Shown: positions 46,555 to 59,033, counted from the stretch's first letter. The stretch: DNA of 64,000 nt from Steromphala cineraria (GCA_916613615.1 OU744730.1:20834406-20898405), one strand, 5' to 3'. Numbers and translations are program-made. The notes: generated by a model from the letters alone, not told the origin.

Positions 46555-47987
46555 AAAATTAAGCAACAAGAATATTTTTCAGAAAAATATGTTTATCATT
46601 GCAGGTACATCAGGAAATAATGTAGGCAGAGAAATTTTAGGCAAAATTATCTTTATTCAGATCATTGATTGAACACAACGATCTTCAAAAACATACAAAA
46701 TGAGGTAAGGTGATATGGGGTTATCACCAGTTTCAAGAGTATTTCACTTATATCGCGGCTGCTAATATGATTGCAGGGAGAAAGCCCGCAACACTTGTGG
46801 CTATGTATCGTACGTGAACCATACGAGCATTAGCTGGAACTAGCAAACCATGGGTGGTACTGAACTGAAATTCAGTGTATCATTGCACCCAAACCTGTTC
46901 TCTACTGCAGACAAAGTTGCCGAGCCCCTAGCTTGTGGGATTCGTACCATGGACCTTTTGTGAATCTTGCCCAAATAAAAAAAATAACTTGTATCTAAGT
47001 CTTATGCATGTACATATTTATTTGATGTTTGATGTTCCGTAATTTTATGATTTATGACATAAACAGCTGGGTACCAGATAGGAAAGATCGGAAGGCAATG
47101 TTTTGGGTACTTTTATTTTCAATGCTTGAGACATGACACCAATGGTACCAAGTGGCACTGATTATGTCTCCTCCCAAAGGGTCGGGAGACATATTGGATT
47201 TGGCTGAGTTCGCGTCCACGTCCACATTGGCGTTCCCATTTTGTTTCCAGAGCATAACTGAAACTACATGATCAATTTTCACCAAACTTGGTATACATCC
47301 TCTTCATATCATGTAGATGTGCCTTTTAGAGGTTTCAACTTCTTTTAAATCATGTATTTTTGGGTTTTCATGGCAACAGTTTGGACTTGAAGGGAAGGGT
47401 TACTTTTCATGACTGCGTAGATGTTGATTAACGATCCCCATAAATAGAAATAAAATGGAACCAAAGCTTACAGTTTCTGTTGTTTTATATGAAAATATGG
47501 TTTTCATTTTAGTTTTAAAAATCTAAAGATATTTTCAAAATTTAGCTGAAATGGTGTATGGGGGAGGCATCTGTTTTTACGAGTATAAACACTTTCTAGT
47601 TCAAGGTGTTATTTCTAGTAATTAAACCGTAGATGTTTTGGTTCGTTTTTATTGTAAAAGCCTGTTACAAACCTAAACTTAACAAGAAAGGAACACAAAT
47701 CAAAGAGTTACAACCCCCAATGATCTTGGTGCAGTGTAGTACCAACTTGTATTAGAATAACGGACGACAGGATGTATGGTTGGTAAACTCTTGATGATAG
47801 TGTTAGTGGTTCACCCAAATCTTACACCAATGAAGAAGTTGATTATACATAGAACATTATTCCTGATTCATTACAACAGCTTCTAAGATGTCTATACTAG
47901 ATGGAATTAAATTGTTTGCAAACTTTTCCATGAACTTACTCTAGTCTCACTTTCCCTGATCTTCTCAATGTTCCCCATTTTGTGAAT
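46555..47987 (+). repeat. 1.44-kb tandem segmental duplication, copy 2
   Basis: Direct second copy of 45113-46554, offset by about 1442 bp at its start and nine bases shorter overall. The few differences indicate a recent duplication. The hairpin-headed core lies at about 47164-47193. The copies are head to tail without a spacer. Confidence 0.95.
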
Positions 47988-48240
47988 GCAAAGGATTGGT
48001 GGTGTTGATGTGTTCCCAAATTTCCACTATGTGTCCTATGTTCCCCAAAGTTCCCCATTGTGTATATGCAAAGGGAAGGTATTGTACCCACTAAAGTGAT
48101 ACGTAGATAACTGATCTTTGCTTGTTGTACCTATGTGTTCCCTGATGTTCCCCATTGTACCAAATTGCAATACAATGAAAATGCTGTGTTCCCGGTGTTC
48201 CCCAGTGTTCCCAGGTTCCCATTGTGTGTATGCAATGGAT
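47960..48240 (+). repeat. Degenerate GTTCCC-rich repeat
   Basis: GTTCCC or TTCCCC occurs about ten times, and the longer phrase TTCCCCATTGTGTATATGCA recurs in variant form at about 47970, 48050 and 48213. This is a decayed tandem repeat starting at the edge of the segmental duplication. Confidence 0.55.
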
Positions 48241-50764
48241 CGGAGGTGTACCTATAAGGGAGATGTGTAGATTGCTGGCGCTCTCTCATTGTGCTGATGC
48301 TCGCTATTAATGGGGAATCAGAGCCAATGGGCAATATGGCTGCCAAGAACAACAAGCGAAACACAAAGACCTGTCATGTTCTAAATATGGCCCATGTCAG
48401 ATTGAAAATGAAAGCTGCGATATTGGCGAGTGATGCCTATAAAATGATACCAGGTGCCTGTGGTCTTGCTAAGGCTATCAAAACCCAAGTGGAATTCTCC
48501 AGCAGGAAGACTTAATTAGGCCTTCTGCCAAAATATCAAGTATTTCCAACTGTGCGGGTGAGGGAAATCGTCACACGCCCATACTCTGTAAGACAATATC
48601 AAGCAAGTTTCGTAAAAAGCGTTGATCCGTTAATATGCTTTCATTGAGAAAGGCCAACGAACGGTTGAGAGTTCTTTATCAGAATTGAAATTGACTTGTT
48701 TTCAAATAACTGACGTTGAAGAAGTTAAGATTGCTGATAATATCATGCATGATATTTAGTGGCAGGCATTTCTCAGATAGGATTATCTCCCTTTGATGAT
48801 AAACCCTCAGGTATCTCCATGAGCAAGGAAGACACAAATATACAGAAAATACTAAAAGGACAAAAAAGGAGAGAAATGAATATGATTATATGTCTACAGA
48901 TTACGAAGAATTAATGTCATCTTTTATCAGGGCCGGTGCTGAAATGTTGTGGCATAAAAGGGTAAATAGAGGAGGCTAATGAATCACATGCTCTCCCCTG
49001 ACACATTAATCAACAGGGCTTCTTAGGAGACTATAGGTGGAATTAGATACTGGTACAGCTTGCTCAAAATTAGCCAACTCTGATTCAATGGCGGTAATGC
49101 TGTAGCGATGTCTTCACGTCTTTGTCACCGCTTTGGTCACTCTATAGAATTACTAATGAAATCACTCTCCGCCAATGACATTTTTAGCTCGATGAAGAAT
49201 ATTAATGGTGTTCTTTTCATTTCAGACTGTCAAGAAAAAATGGTGCCTTGTTTCTTGTCTAACTTGATCCAAATAATGCCGCGTGGCTAATGCAGTGCAT
49301 TGAGAAAAAACGTCTCTCTCGTACTGTCAATCAAGAGCCTGAAATAGATCAGAGCGCGAGTTGTGTTTCTCGGTGTGATTACGTAAATGACTACTGCCAT
49401 CTCCCATGTCACATCGAGGCTCTAGCGGAATCGCTGCACCCAATCCTCAGTATGTCAAATGACCAAACTGTCGACTGCAGACCTCCAAGATATTTTTTTG
49501 ATAAAAAGATCTATGTTCAAAAACTAGAAATTGATATCTAAAAAGTCGTGATTTACGCTTTGTCTTTCCATTTGATATTTGTCATTTTGAGTCTAATCCA
49601 TATAAATGATGTAAAATCTGAAATGGATGGAGTTTTTTTCTTCAGCCTTGATAAACACTCTGATAACAACCACATCGGTTCGTCCATTTTAAGTAGAAAA
49701 TTGTTTTGAAAAAAATTTCAAAATGTCATTTATAAGATTTGAAATTATTCACATGTACTTTGTTATATAAGTAAAAGGTTTTTCAAGACTGTGAGAGAAA
49801 GAGACTTTGTTATATATCAGTCAAATTCTCCTTATCTTATTCCAATAAATAAATGATTTTGACAGGATTTTTTTGCAGATATGTTTTTTAAAAGTACAGG
49901 ATTTTTGTGAGACATATTGTGACAGCTCTTTTGAATATTCTTATATATGTTTTTGTCTGTTAAGATAAAAAAAATTTTTTTTTAGATTTCTTAGGGTTTT
50001 TTATGTTGCAATATGTGTATAAATGATAGATTCACCCAAGATGATCATTAACATGGATTGTAACCGATGACTCAAAATTCTAAAACAATATGAGGATGAT
50101 TGCCTGATGATATGTGAATTATTGGAAAAATAAACAATAAATAGACATAGAAATAAGAAATAGGTTTATAAAAATAAGAAAGTGGTTCATCAGTAACGAT
50201 TACATTGTACCATATCAAATTGTGATAAATTTTTTCTCAAACTTTCTTCTGATCATTTATTCTCAAACTCTCTTCCAAGTTGAAATCATATTTCCGTTGC
50301 AAGTGATCCCTTTTGCTGTGAAATTGGTGTTAACTTAATAGAATTTATTTAGAAAGTCTACAATTCAGCTGCCAGTTGAAAGTCAACCTTTTGAACTTCA
50401 CTGGCTTTGCCCTTATGCTCCCCTTTTGCAATCTTAATCCTTTGTGACAAATATTTATATTACCTTGAGGTTACAAGATCAAAGGATTATTACACTGTGT
50501 TTTTTCATGTAATAAATAGGATTTTCCACCGATCTGGCCTCAAATTTTTAGAAAAGGTGACACAACACCTGGTTATTTCCATCAGAGCTTAGCATAATTA
50601 CTTCAATATTTCATTCTTTTGATTGAAATGGTGGTCCACTTTCAAATTTAACTCTAGATAATAAGCCCTCTCTTCCGTAACACAATATGCTTTCAATCTT
50701 TTCTTTTTCTTCCCTTCCCCTACAGAATCCTATCTCCCACCCAGATCACCTGTTTCACCTCATT
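48241..50764. other. Unique stretch with higher-complexity blocks, possibly regulatory
   Basis: About 48250-48560 and 48900-49500 are less AT-rich than the surroundings and carry CpG and mixed codon-like complexity, with frames of 60-83 codons (48291-48515, 49108-49290, 49290-49541) lacking recognisable domains. A good acceptor (TGTTCTTTTCATTTCAG, ending 49227) has no matching donor close by. From 49560 to 50680 the sequence is plain and AT-rich. These blocks are candidates for conserved non-coding elements, not genes. Confidence 0.35.
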
Positions 50765-51530
50765 TCACTTATTGTTCCCAACCCTACATCTCACCTTACC
50801 CACCCCATCTCACCCTACCGAGGCTATCTCACCCCTTACCCACCCTTCCTTTTACCTTACCCCGCCCATCTCACCCTACCAAGGCTATCTCACCCCTTAC
50901 CCACCCTTCCTTTTACCCTACCCACCCCATCTCACCCTACCGAGGCTATCTCACCCCTTACCCACCCTTCCTTTTACCTTACCCCGCCCATCTCACCCTA
51001 CCAAGGCTATCTCACCCCTTACCCATCCTTCCTTTTACCCTACCCACCCCATCTCACCCTACCGAGGCTATCTCACCGATTACCCACCTTTTCTGTTATC
51101 CTACCCACCCTATCTCACCCTACTGACCATATCTCACCCCTTACCCACCCTTCCTTTTATCCTACCCACCCCACCTCACCCTATCCACCCTATCTCACCG
51201 ATTGCCCACCTTTTCTTTTATCTTACCCACCCAATCTCACCCTACGGACCCTATCTCACCTTTTACCCACCCTTCTTTTTACCCTACCCATTCCATCTCA
51301 CCCTACCGACCCTATCTCACCCCTAACCCACCCTTCCTTTTACTCTACCCATACCATCTCACCCTACCCACCCAATCTCATCCTACAAACCCTATCACAC
51401 CTATTACCCACCTTTTCTTTATCCTACCCACCCCATCTCACCCTACCAACCCTATCACACCCCTTACCCACCTTTCTTTTCACCCCTCACTTTCTTTTTA
51501 CCCCTCACACCTACCCATATCATCCCTTAA
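50765..51530 (+). repeat. 61-bp pyrimidine-rich minisatellite with alternating unit types
   Basis: The phrase GGCTATCTC or CCCTATCTC recurs at 50822, 50883, 50944, 51005, 51066, 51127, 51188, 51249 and 51310, exactly 61 bp apart. In the first five units two variants alternate (CCGAGG with CTTACCCCGCCC, and CCAAGG with CCTACCCACCCC), a 122-bp higher-order period. Since 61 is not a multiple of three and the strand is almost free of purine-led stops, all three plus frames stay open (345, 184 and 151 codons). These proline/leucine/serine-rich frames are artefacts. Confidence 0.9.
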
Positions 51531-52130
51531 CCCAGACCCAATCTATTACCAATCTACCTGTTACTTACACACCCTATACACACCCCTCACAAATATGTGT
51601 ACACAGAAGCTCATGGCAGAGCTCTACATATCTTCTCTACTGTCCCTTTCCCCCTGATCTCTGCCCCCCTCCTCCCCTTTTCTTGTGTTCTGTCCCTTAC
51701 AGTTCCTTATCTAACTGTCCCTGAAACACATCCCAATGACCTATGACTACTAATCCAAACCATTATACAACCCTTATCCCTGGTACTTGTAATAATTAAA
51801 GGTATGTCCTCTTCTCAATACGGTAGGCCCTCTCCTCTCCCCTCATTCCTCACCCTCCCCAATACCCTCCCCTCCCCCTCCCCCATTAACTCCTACCCTG
51901 TCCTACACAGTCTCCTATCCCCCACCCCCCCTATGCTTTATGCCCATCACCCAAGGAGCCTATGACCTCAAATAGAATAGTAGAAGATTAAAAAAAGCAA
52001 CAAGGGAAGCCTCTGAGATAATGGCTACTTTGTGAAGTCTTGCGTAAACATATAGCACCAGGCAGGTGCTCCGACACTTATTGTAGTTTTTTAAATGGAA
52101 ATGTTTGATTTCCTTGTTGGAGCAGGATAT
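51531..52130. other. Pyrimidine-rich tail and short spacer
   Basis: C/T-rich low-complexity sequence continues without clear periodicity to about 51950, then gives way to unique sequence. No gene is seen. Confidence 0.5.
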
Positions 52131-52254
52131 CAACGACTCATACAGCACCATCAATAGAAGGAACGACTCATAGAGCACCATCAATAGAAGGAACGACTCA
52201 TACAGCACCATCAATAGAAGGAACGACTCATAGAGCACCATCAATAGAAGGAAC
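52131..52254 (+). repeat. 30-bp tandem repeat, four units
   Basis: AACGACTCATACAGCACC and AACGACTCATAGAGCACC alternate, each unit 30 bp and ending CATCAATAGAAGG, so the array is two copies of a 60-bp dimer. On the minus strand it encodes a ten-residue repeat inside a 102-codon frame with no recognisable function. Confidence 0.95.
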
Positions 52255-52760
52255 ATGTCACATCTCAACCAAAAGACAATCTTGAACTTTTATCAACTTT
52301 CCCACGCACATTTTCTTTGTGGCTGAGGTGCATTATTTGACGAGGAGAGATCACTAATTTATCGCAAGGCTTTTTGTCTTTAATTCGGCAGGTAGAATGA
52401 CGCGGGTAGTCATAGAGACAATTACCGAGGTAGGGAACAAGGGGGCAGTCAGGTGGAAACAAGGGTTTGTTATTTGTGGGACTCGGTGTATCTTTAGCGG
52501 TAGTAATGAGGCTGCCTCGGCGGCCATTGTTTATCAGATAATTCCCCTTTATCGAGAAGGCTGGGGTGCCCCTCATCAACAATTGAGGAAGATCACATTT
52601 CTGCGAGGGAATGTTCCCCGATGCTTGGTATTTACATCTGCCTTCTAAATGCTGCAGAGGTTCGTCATAACAGCAAGCCAAGCAGAAAACATATTGGGAG
52701 GGCAGACAGAGGCTGAGATTAATCCAAATACAGTGGCGCGGTTCATCTCTGATGTGCTAT
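52255..52760. other. Unique GC-richer block, possibly regulatory
   Basis: The block is clearly less AT-rich and more CpG-bearing than the kilobases downstream, with phrases such as GGCGGCCATTGTTTATCAGA (a Sox-like CATTGTT core) and TTATCAGATAATTCCCC (GATA-type cores). Opposing frames of 138 and 83 codons overlap, with no recognisable domain in either. A conserved regulatory element is as likely as an unknown exon. Confidence 0.3.
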
Positions 52761-54292
52761 TCATTGGACTCCAGAACAACTGTTAAACTTTATGCTGTGA
52801 TGAAGTTCCATTAGTGGCTTGGACTAATGCTATAGATGCTTTAGACTGTCCATGGTTATTCCATGTCTTTGGGTTATTAATTTTGGAATTCCTTTTAAAA
52901 AGCCTGACTTAAGTGTTGATGTTGATATTCTTCTTTAAATAATTAATATAAACTAAAATATATAGACGTTTTCCCTAATATTTTTTCCTAAGTTAAAAGT
53001 TAAAGATTTTTTGTAATTTTTAAGAAATTCAATTTAATCTTTCCTGATTATATATGTTAAACTAATTTTCTTTATAACATTAATATTGAAATATGACTTA
53101 ATAAAAATTATTGTTGTAAGGAAATTTAATGAAGTAAAAAGTCTGAAATATCTAGATTCTATTACATTCCAAATTAATTACTTATTTTTTACTTTGTCAA
53201 ATTAAAGATATTATCAAGATTTGACTCTCTGCTTTACCATTACATGCTATAATATTATTTAACATTTAAAACTCTAACATCTTAGAATGAAAACTTATCT
53301 CACAAGATAGTACTGTTTTAATTGGTTTTTAGTTTATCGTCAACATTATCAACCAATACACATTTAATTAATTTTCAGATAAACAATTTATTTAATTTCT
53401 TCTTTAACTTATGTTACAGAAAATGATCTATCGCTTTTAGGGTCTTGGCAAAACCAATAAGCAAGTAATAAGATGAATTTAATTAAGGTTGAAAACGAAG
53501 CGATATTATAATTCCTGGCCAATGTAAGTAATCAGTATATTGGAAAACTAATTAAATCATTGAAATTCATTCTTCACCGTCAACGTTACAAATTAGAAAA
53601 ATAAATATTATACTTGTGATAATGGTTTTATGTGAATGACATTTAGTTTCTATGGAACAGCTTAATGATTTATTACTGTCACAGTCATGTCAGTATACGA
53701 GTTCAGATGTTGTATATTTCATATAATAAATGAGGGGTTGAAATCAATGACGAGAATCTAGGTGTAAGATGTCATATATTACAGGCGTCAATTTACATCT
53801 ACAACAATTGTACCCATAACAAGACATTGCTATTATTGTAACGAAAAATGCTAATATGATTATAAATTTGAAAATTAAATATTAATTAAATCAATTTAAC
53901 AAGTAACTATTCATCTTTGTTAAAATGTATTGAGATTATGTTTGTTTTCCATTATGTTTCAGTTTCATTTGATATGTACATGTTTTAGTGATTATAATAA
54001 CAACCCTAATTAGCCCTTTTAGATATGTTATACATATACAAGATATCATCTTCTAATTGTGTTCATTAGTAAACCCATATATATTTCATATGTTTATGAA
54101 ATATGATATTTTTCTGTTTTATGAGATATTTGATTAATATTCATTGTTAATATAGATGAACTATTTCTTCATTACAATCTGTGTACATCAATGTTGTTTT
54201 ATTATCCTACTATTCATTTCAATTAAAGATATATGTATATACTTACTAAGTCTAATTAGATAATTATGTTAAGTTGATAGAAATTTTTATTT
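52761..54292. other. Very AT-rich non-coding stretch
   Basis: After about 52900 the sequence is strongly AT-rich with many TTAAT/ATTAA words and no frames, repeats or splice pairs of note. Confidence 0.5.
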
Positions 54293-54296
54293 TTAA

Positions 54297-54649
54297 AGGG
54301 GCAGTAGCACGTTTTTATGGGGAACATAAGGTGATGTCAGGAAAATGAAAATTAATGGTTCCAATTTAAAGACAATGTATTTAAACTATATGACGCAAAA
54401 CTAATTCAAATATATAGCGTAAAGTTTAGCCATGCGATTCCCTTTTCTTACACAAAATGAATTAAAGGTGTTCACACAAAATGGCCGCCAATGGATTTTA
54501 TGTGAATCTTCATACTTCGTCCTCTGACTATAGATGATTGGCTTGAGTGATGTGATTTTTGACACTGTCAAATTAATACATTTAGCATTAACTTACATTT
54601 ATCAGTGAAATATTTGAAATATAAAATTAAATAACGTGCTACTGCCCCT
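54297..54649. mobile_element. TTAA-flanked MITE, full-length copy
   Basis: The element is bounded by AGGGGCAGTAGCACG and CGTGCTACTGCCCCT and flanked by TTAA at 54293-54296 and 54650-54653. At 353 bp it is the longest of three copies in the window and contains the block (from ATGGCCGCCAATGG to GACACTGTC) missing from 449-718. It has no coding frame. Confidence 0.85.
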
Positions 54650-54653
54650 TTAA

Positions 54654-55039
54654 AAGTTTACATTCATAGACATGAATTTTTACTGATTTTGATAAAAAAA
54701 ATTCTTGAATTAAGTTTTGTATGCTCCATTCTATTCAAACACAAAATACTTAAAATGTAAGTTGTCAATAATTTTTAAAAACTAAAAATGATTAACTCGT
54801 GAATTACAATTCCAAATATTTATTGCAATAAATTTCAAAGTAGTTGATACTATTTAATTACCTATCATTGAATAATTATTTTGTCATTATTATATCATTA
54901 TGTTCTGAGTGTAAATTTTATTTTTCAAAGTTTGAGAATTACATATGGAAAATTAAAAAATCAGGTTCATCGTTTAGTTTTAATACAGTAGTATATGAAT
55001 CAATAATTAAGAGAGTGGAACACCTCCATGTAGAGAGTT
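54654..55039. other. AT-rich spacer
   Basis: AT-rich sequence with no supported feature. The 65-codon frame at 54844-55041 is compositional. Confidence 0.5.
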
Positions 55040-55945
55040 GAAGATAATTGGTAAACTCCTAATCTTAAATATTCAATCGTCTAATCATTTAATTCCGTTG
55101 GAGGGTCTGTGTTGTAAGAATAATCTCGAAGTACTGCTGTAAATGAGAGATTTAGGTCTTGAAAGTTAAAAGAACACTAAAAAGCATGGAATTAAAAATC
55201 ATTAAAATGTTGAATTCAAATATTTTAATCCATCCGTCTGAAGACCCGATTGAATTCCACACCTTAACTAGTTGTAGAATGTAGTACCTTTGAGTGATTT
55301 AAAAATCGTTAAAAAAACTAATTATTCATATAAAATGTATTAGTTATCTCCAATTATTCCTTCCATTTGCCATTTCACTCCTATATAGTTTTGAAACAGT
55401 AGTATTAAAACAAATACAAGTTGCTTAAAGAACACTTAAAAATATTGAATATTCAGATAAATTTTTAAAAATCTTTAGCCCATCTCTCGGAAAATCCAAA
55501 TGAATTGAACTCTTTTTAAAAACAATAATAAATTTACAACTAAAGAAATCCTTATCCAATCTATTTAATTCCTTTAGGTGAATATCCCAATCAATCAAAT
55601 CATCAAAATCGTTGTGAAAATGTAGTACCTGAAGGAATGAGAAGTTTACTTTTAAAAATCAAAAATAGTAATAAATGAATCCACATATCAAATCGAAACC
55701 TTTTATCCATAAAGATCCAAATCTTCCTCCTCCTATATATAATTGAGGAACTCTAGTACTTGAATAAGTGAGAAGCTTTCTCTATTACTTACTTTAAGAA
55801 GAATCTTAAACATTAGAATAAATAAATCCTTTATGTTAAATCCAAATCTTTTAATCCCTCCAGCTGAAGATCCCAATCAATCCCACTCCTATAAATAGTT
55901 GTGAAACGGTAGTACTTGAGTAAGTGAGAAGTTTACATCTGGGAG
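55040..55945 (+). repeat. Ancient degenerate tandem array, about six units
   Basis: Related phrases such as GAAGATCCCAATCAATCCCA, AATATCCCAATCAATCAAAT and GAAGACCCGATTGAATTCCA, each followed by GTTGTGAAA and GTAGTACTTGAGTAAGTGAG or a variant, recur with AGTA cores at about 55131, 55282, 55400, 55623, 55755 and 55911. Unit spacing is irregular (118-223 bp). The array ends abruptly next to unique sequence at 55946. Confidence 0.6.
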
Positions 55946-58900
55946 GTTGGAGATTGGATATCATGTTGCCGATAACGATGCATGAAACCTTGCCCTGTGA
56001 GTCGAGGTGACACACCCGCTGCATCGTTTTCTCACTAGGGGGCAGCACCGAGCTGCAAGTGCCGCTGTTGCTTATCTCTGGGGTCATAGGTCATGCTACC
56101 GGTCCATACTTTTGGCATTACGGGCGCTACTTCACAGGGACCAACAAGATCACGTCTGTCAAGGGTCAAAACCTGATTATCATATCTAGAGCTACTGTTT
56201 AAAAGAGATGTTTGAAGCTTGGCTTTGTTTGTTGTTTTTCAAGATGTCAGACTATTGGGCTGATTTTTAGACTGATGTTTGGGGTTATCTTATATCTTCT
56301 GAAACATACACCACACCCTGATAATCCTCAGCTACTGTTTGAGTGACATTCCACACTGATTTTGGTATGGTTTAGTAAGGAAATGTATATATATATATAA
56401 ATGTTAAATAAGTATATATGTTGAATGGAACGTGGCTCATGAGGTCATTGAATATATAAGTACTTATTGAGAGAGATATATCTTATTTTGTGGGTTTACT
56501 TAGTGTTTTGTGTTTTAGGTTCTATTGAAGTTTTCATAATCTTTGATTTCTTTTTTTTCTATGAGATTTGTGTTCTTACTGTCATTGGCCGTTTAATGTC
56601 CTCAAATCAAGAAGTTGTCTGATTGATTTTATATTTTTGAAATTAATTCCTTTGGACAATTGATATAATGTGTCCATGTTATTAATTATGTATTACTTAT
56701 CTAAAAAAATATCAAAAGTTTTCAGTTTGATTATAACACAAAAAGGTGCCAAATCAATCTATGACTTCCTTTCAAAATGATGTTATTGAACTTTTAGTAA
56801 ATTAAAAATCTTAATTCTTATGAATAATCTTTTTCTTAATTACCGTAAATACAAGTCTTTAACTGTTTCAGGAGTTTAAATTCAAGAGAAGAATTTTGAT
56901 CCAAATTATATCATATAAGATGCCTGATTATCAAAGATGATTACAGCTGATCATCATAAATCTAGTATGGAGGCTTCTGTTGCCTTCACAGAGTAAAGTT
57001 TGTCGGGAAAAGAATGTATATTCCGAATTCAGATAAACTTTTTTTCGGGAACATTTGCCGAAGTTTGTTTGTTAGTGTTATCTAGCAGACATCTCGAAAT
57101 TGGCCCGGCAGCTCCAAGTTACTGCTTAATTACTTTTCCATGCACTGTGGGCCAAATATGATATCGCTGTGTTTGAAAACTCACAAGCTTTCTACAAAAA
57201 CACAAGACCTAATTTATACATGATAAAGGCGGAAATTCTATATTTGAATAGAAGGCTGAGGGAGAACCAGTTTTTTGTGATATTCTTTAAAACAAAGAGA
57301 ATCTCTAGCGAGGTTTTGAACCCTTTGTAGTCACTTGAACCTGATCATAAAGTCATGGAGAATTTAGTTTGAAACTTTAGTCAAAGTTTGAATCATGTTT
57401 AACTCTTCTACTGCCAAGGGCAGTCTTGCTTACATTATCCTAATAGTTTGATGGTTAGAAAAAAATCTTGAAAGTTCACACTTTAGTTGCTGGATGAATT
57501 AGTGCAAAAGTATTCTGATTGGTTAGTTTTAAAGAAAAACAATCTATTAATCACAGGATTCACCCATAATTGGTAATTGGCCAAGGACAAGCAACCCTGT
57601 AAAATTAGATAAACATTAGTAAGAGTTGGTGGTTGTATAGGTCAGGTAAATAATCATTCAAAATAATGATATACTTTTGAGAAAAGATATTCATCCTATA
57701 AACTCAGTATTAATATATATATTGCTGAGGTTGATTTTGCCAGCTAGCACAAATAAAAATTTCTCTTTAGTTTTCATTACCACAAAACATTCCCATTTAA
57801 GCAGAATTGAATTGTTTTTATCATTCAATTGTAATCAATGTTGAAATGTTCAAACTTATATTCTAAGGTTAATGTTGTGCTTATATTAATAGGAATTTGC
57901 ACTAGATACCTCTTGTACACAAGGACAATACAAGTAAATATAAAGTTGTTACTCAACATTAGGCAGACTTGGTCAGGTAGTCTAACACTTAGACTCTGAA
58001 ATGGTCAATAAAGCTTAATTTATTAAAAATATTAATAAAATGAAAATGATACTTGAGTTTTCTTTATTTTTTAGATAAAATTGAGCTCTCAAATCTTCTT
58101 AATGACATGCTTAAACTTTTATCTTACGTTAGGGTCTGACTGACAGCCTATTGGTCAGATTGTTTATGAAATTTTATCTTTATCATTAATAATGAAACTT
58201 GGGCAAAGAATTTGTTTTAAAAAGTTCTCTTAACACTTAGATTGGCATGTGATTTGTACTTTACATTATCATTGTCCCACAGAAATCTCTGCTCAAAGAG
58301 AAAATTAAATTAAGGCACTTGGGAGTTCTAAAAGTTATACAACAGCACCCAATTGTTTATTAACTGGTTATACTACTGAATTTGGGAGGTTTTAGTTAGT
58401 GGCTTCAAGGATAGATTTATCATTTTAGTCTTTCCATTCCTTGAATAAAGTCATTGAGCACTAGTTTCTAATGAAGAGTTTTGATGTTAGGATACCTTGT
58501 AGCACAGTTTCTTATACAAACAAAAATATCTGATGAAAATGAAACAATTTCATGCGTTTGATACATAAAAGAGAAACAAGCATACTTTTTAATTCTGTGA
58601 CCTCCTAAGAACATTATTTGTGACGTCAATGAAATGGGCTGTCATAATTGGTTGTAAATGGCAGTATATGGCTTATAAAGAAATTATTTCAAATGTGCAA
58701 AAATTTAGCAAATTTGTTCATAACCCTTTGCTTTTGGTAAATCCATTTTTCCCATATGGAAAATTTTCTCTGATAATATATCTATGATTCTGAGGCAACG
58801 CATCCTATTCTTTGTCAAATTGTTATATCTAGAACAACTCAAATGGTACCTTTACTAACATATACTAAGATAAGTGTGAACTATTCATGTAATACTCATA

Positions 58901-59033
58901 TATAAGTATAAACAGGGAAAGACCTTTGTTTTGTTTCCACAAAATACCCGATATGACTGTCCCTTTAAGAATTAATGGCTATAAATATGGAAAAGGATTT
59001 CTGTGTTTTGATAACTTCCCTTTCTTCTTACAG
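55946..59033. other. Intron-like stretch, nothing firmly identified
   Basis: About 55946-56190 is unique and GC-richer, with overlapping 60-78 codon frames on both strands and no recognisable domain. About 56920-57130 is also somewhat more complex (GTTTGTCGGGAAAAG, CGAAATTGGCCCGGCAGC). The rest is AT-rich. No element ends or RNA genes are seen. Confidence 0.4.

Noticed and set aside
49209..49290. Exon after a strong acceptor at 49227
   Set aside because: No matching donor follows at a reasonable distance, and two of three frames stop within about 40 bases.
50687..51724. 345-codon open frame
   Set aside because: It runs through a 61-bp pyrimidine minisatellite in which all three plus frames are open. 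The composition (P, L, S, T, H, Y) follows from the C/T strand, and no domain or splice context exists.
52131..52254. CRISPR-like array
   Set aside because: Units are contiguous 30-bp tandem repeats without unique spacers, in a eukaryotic context.
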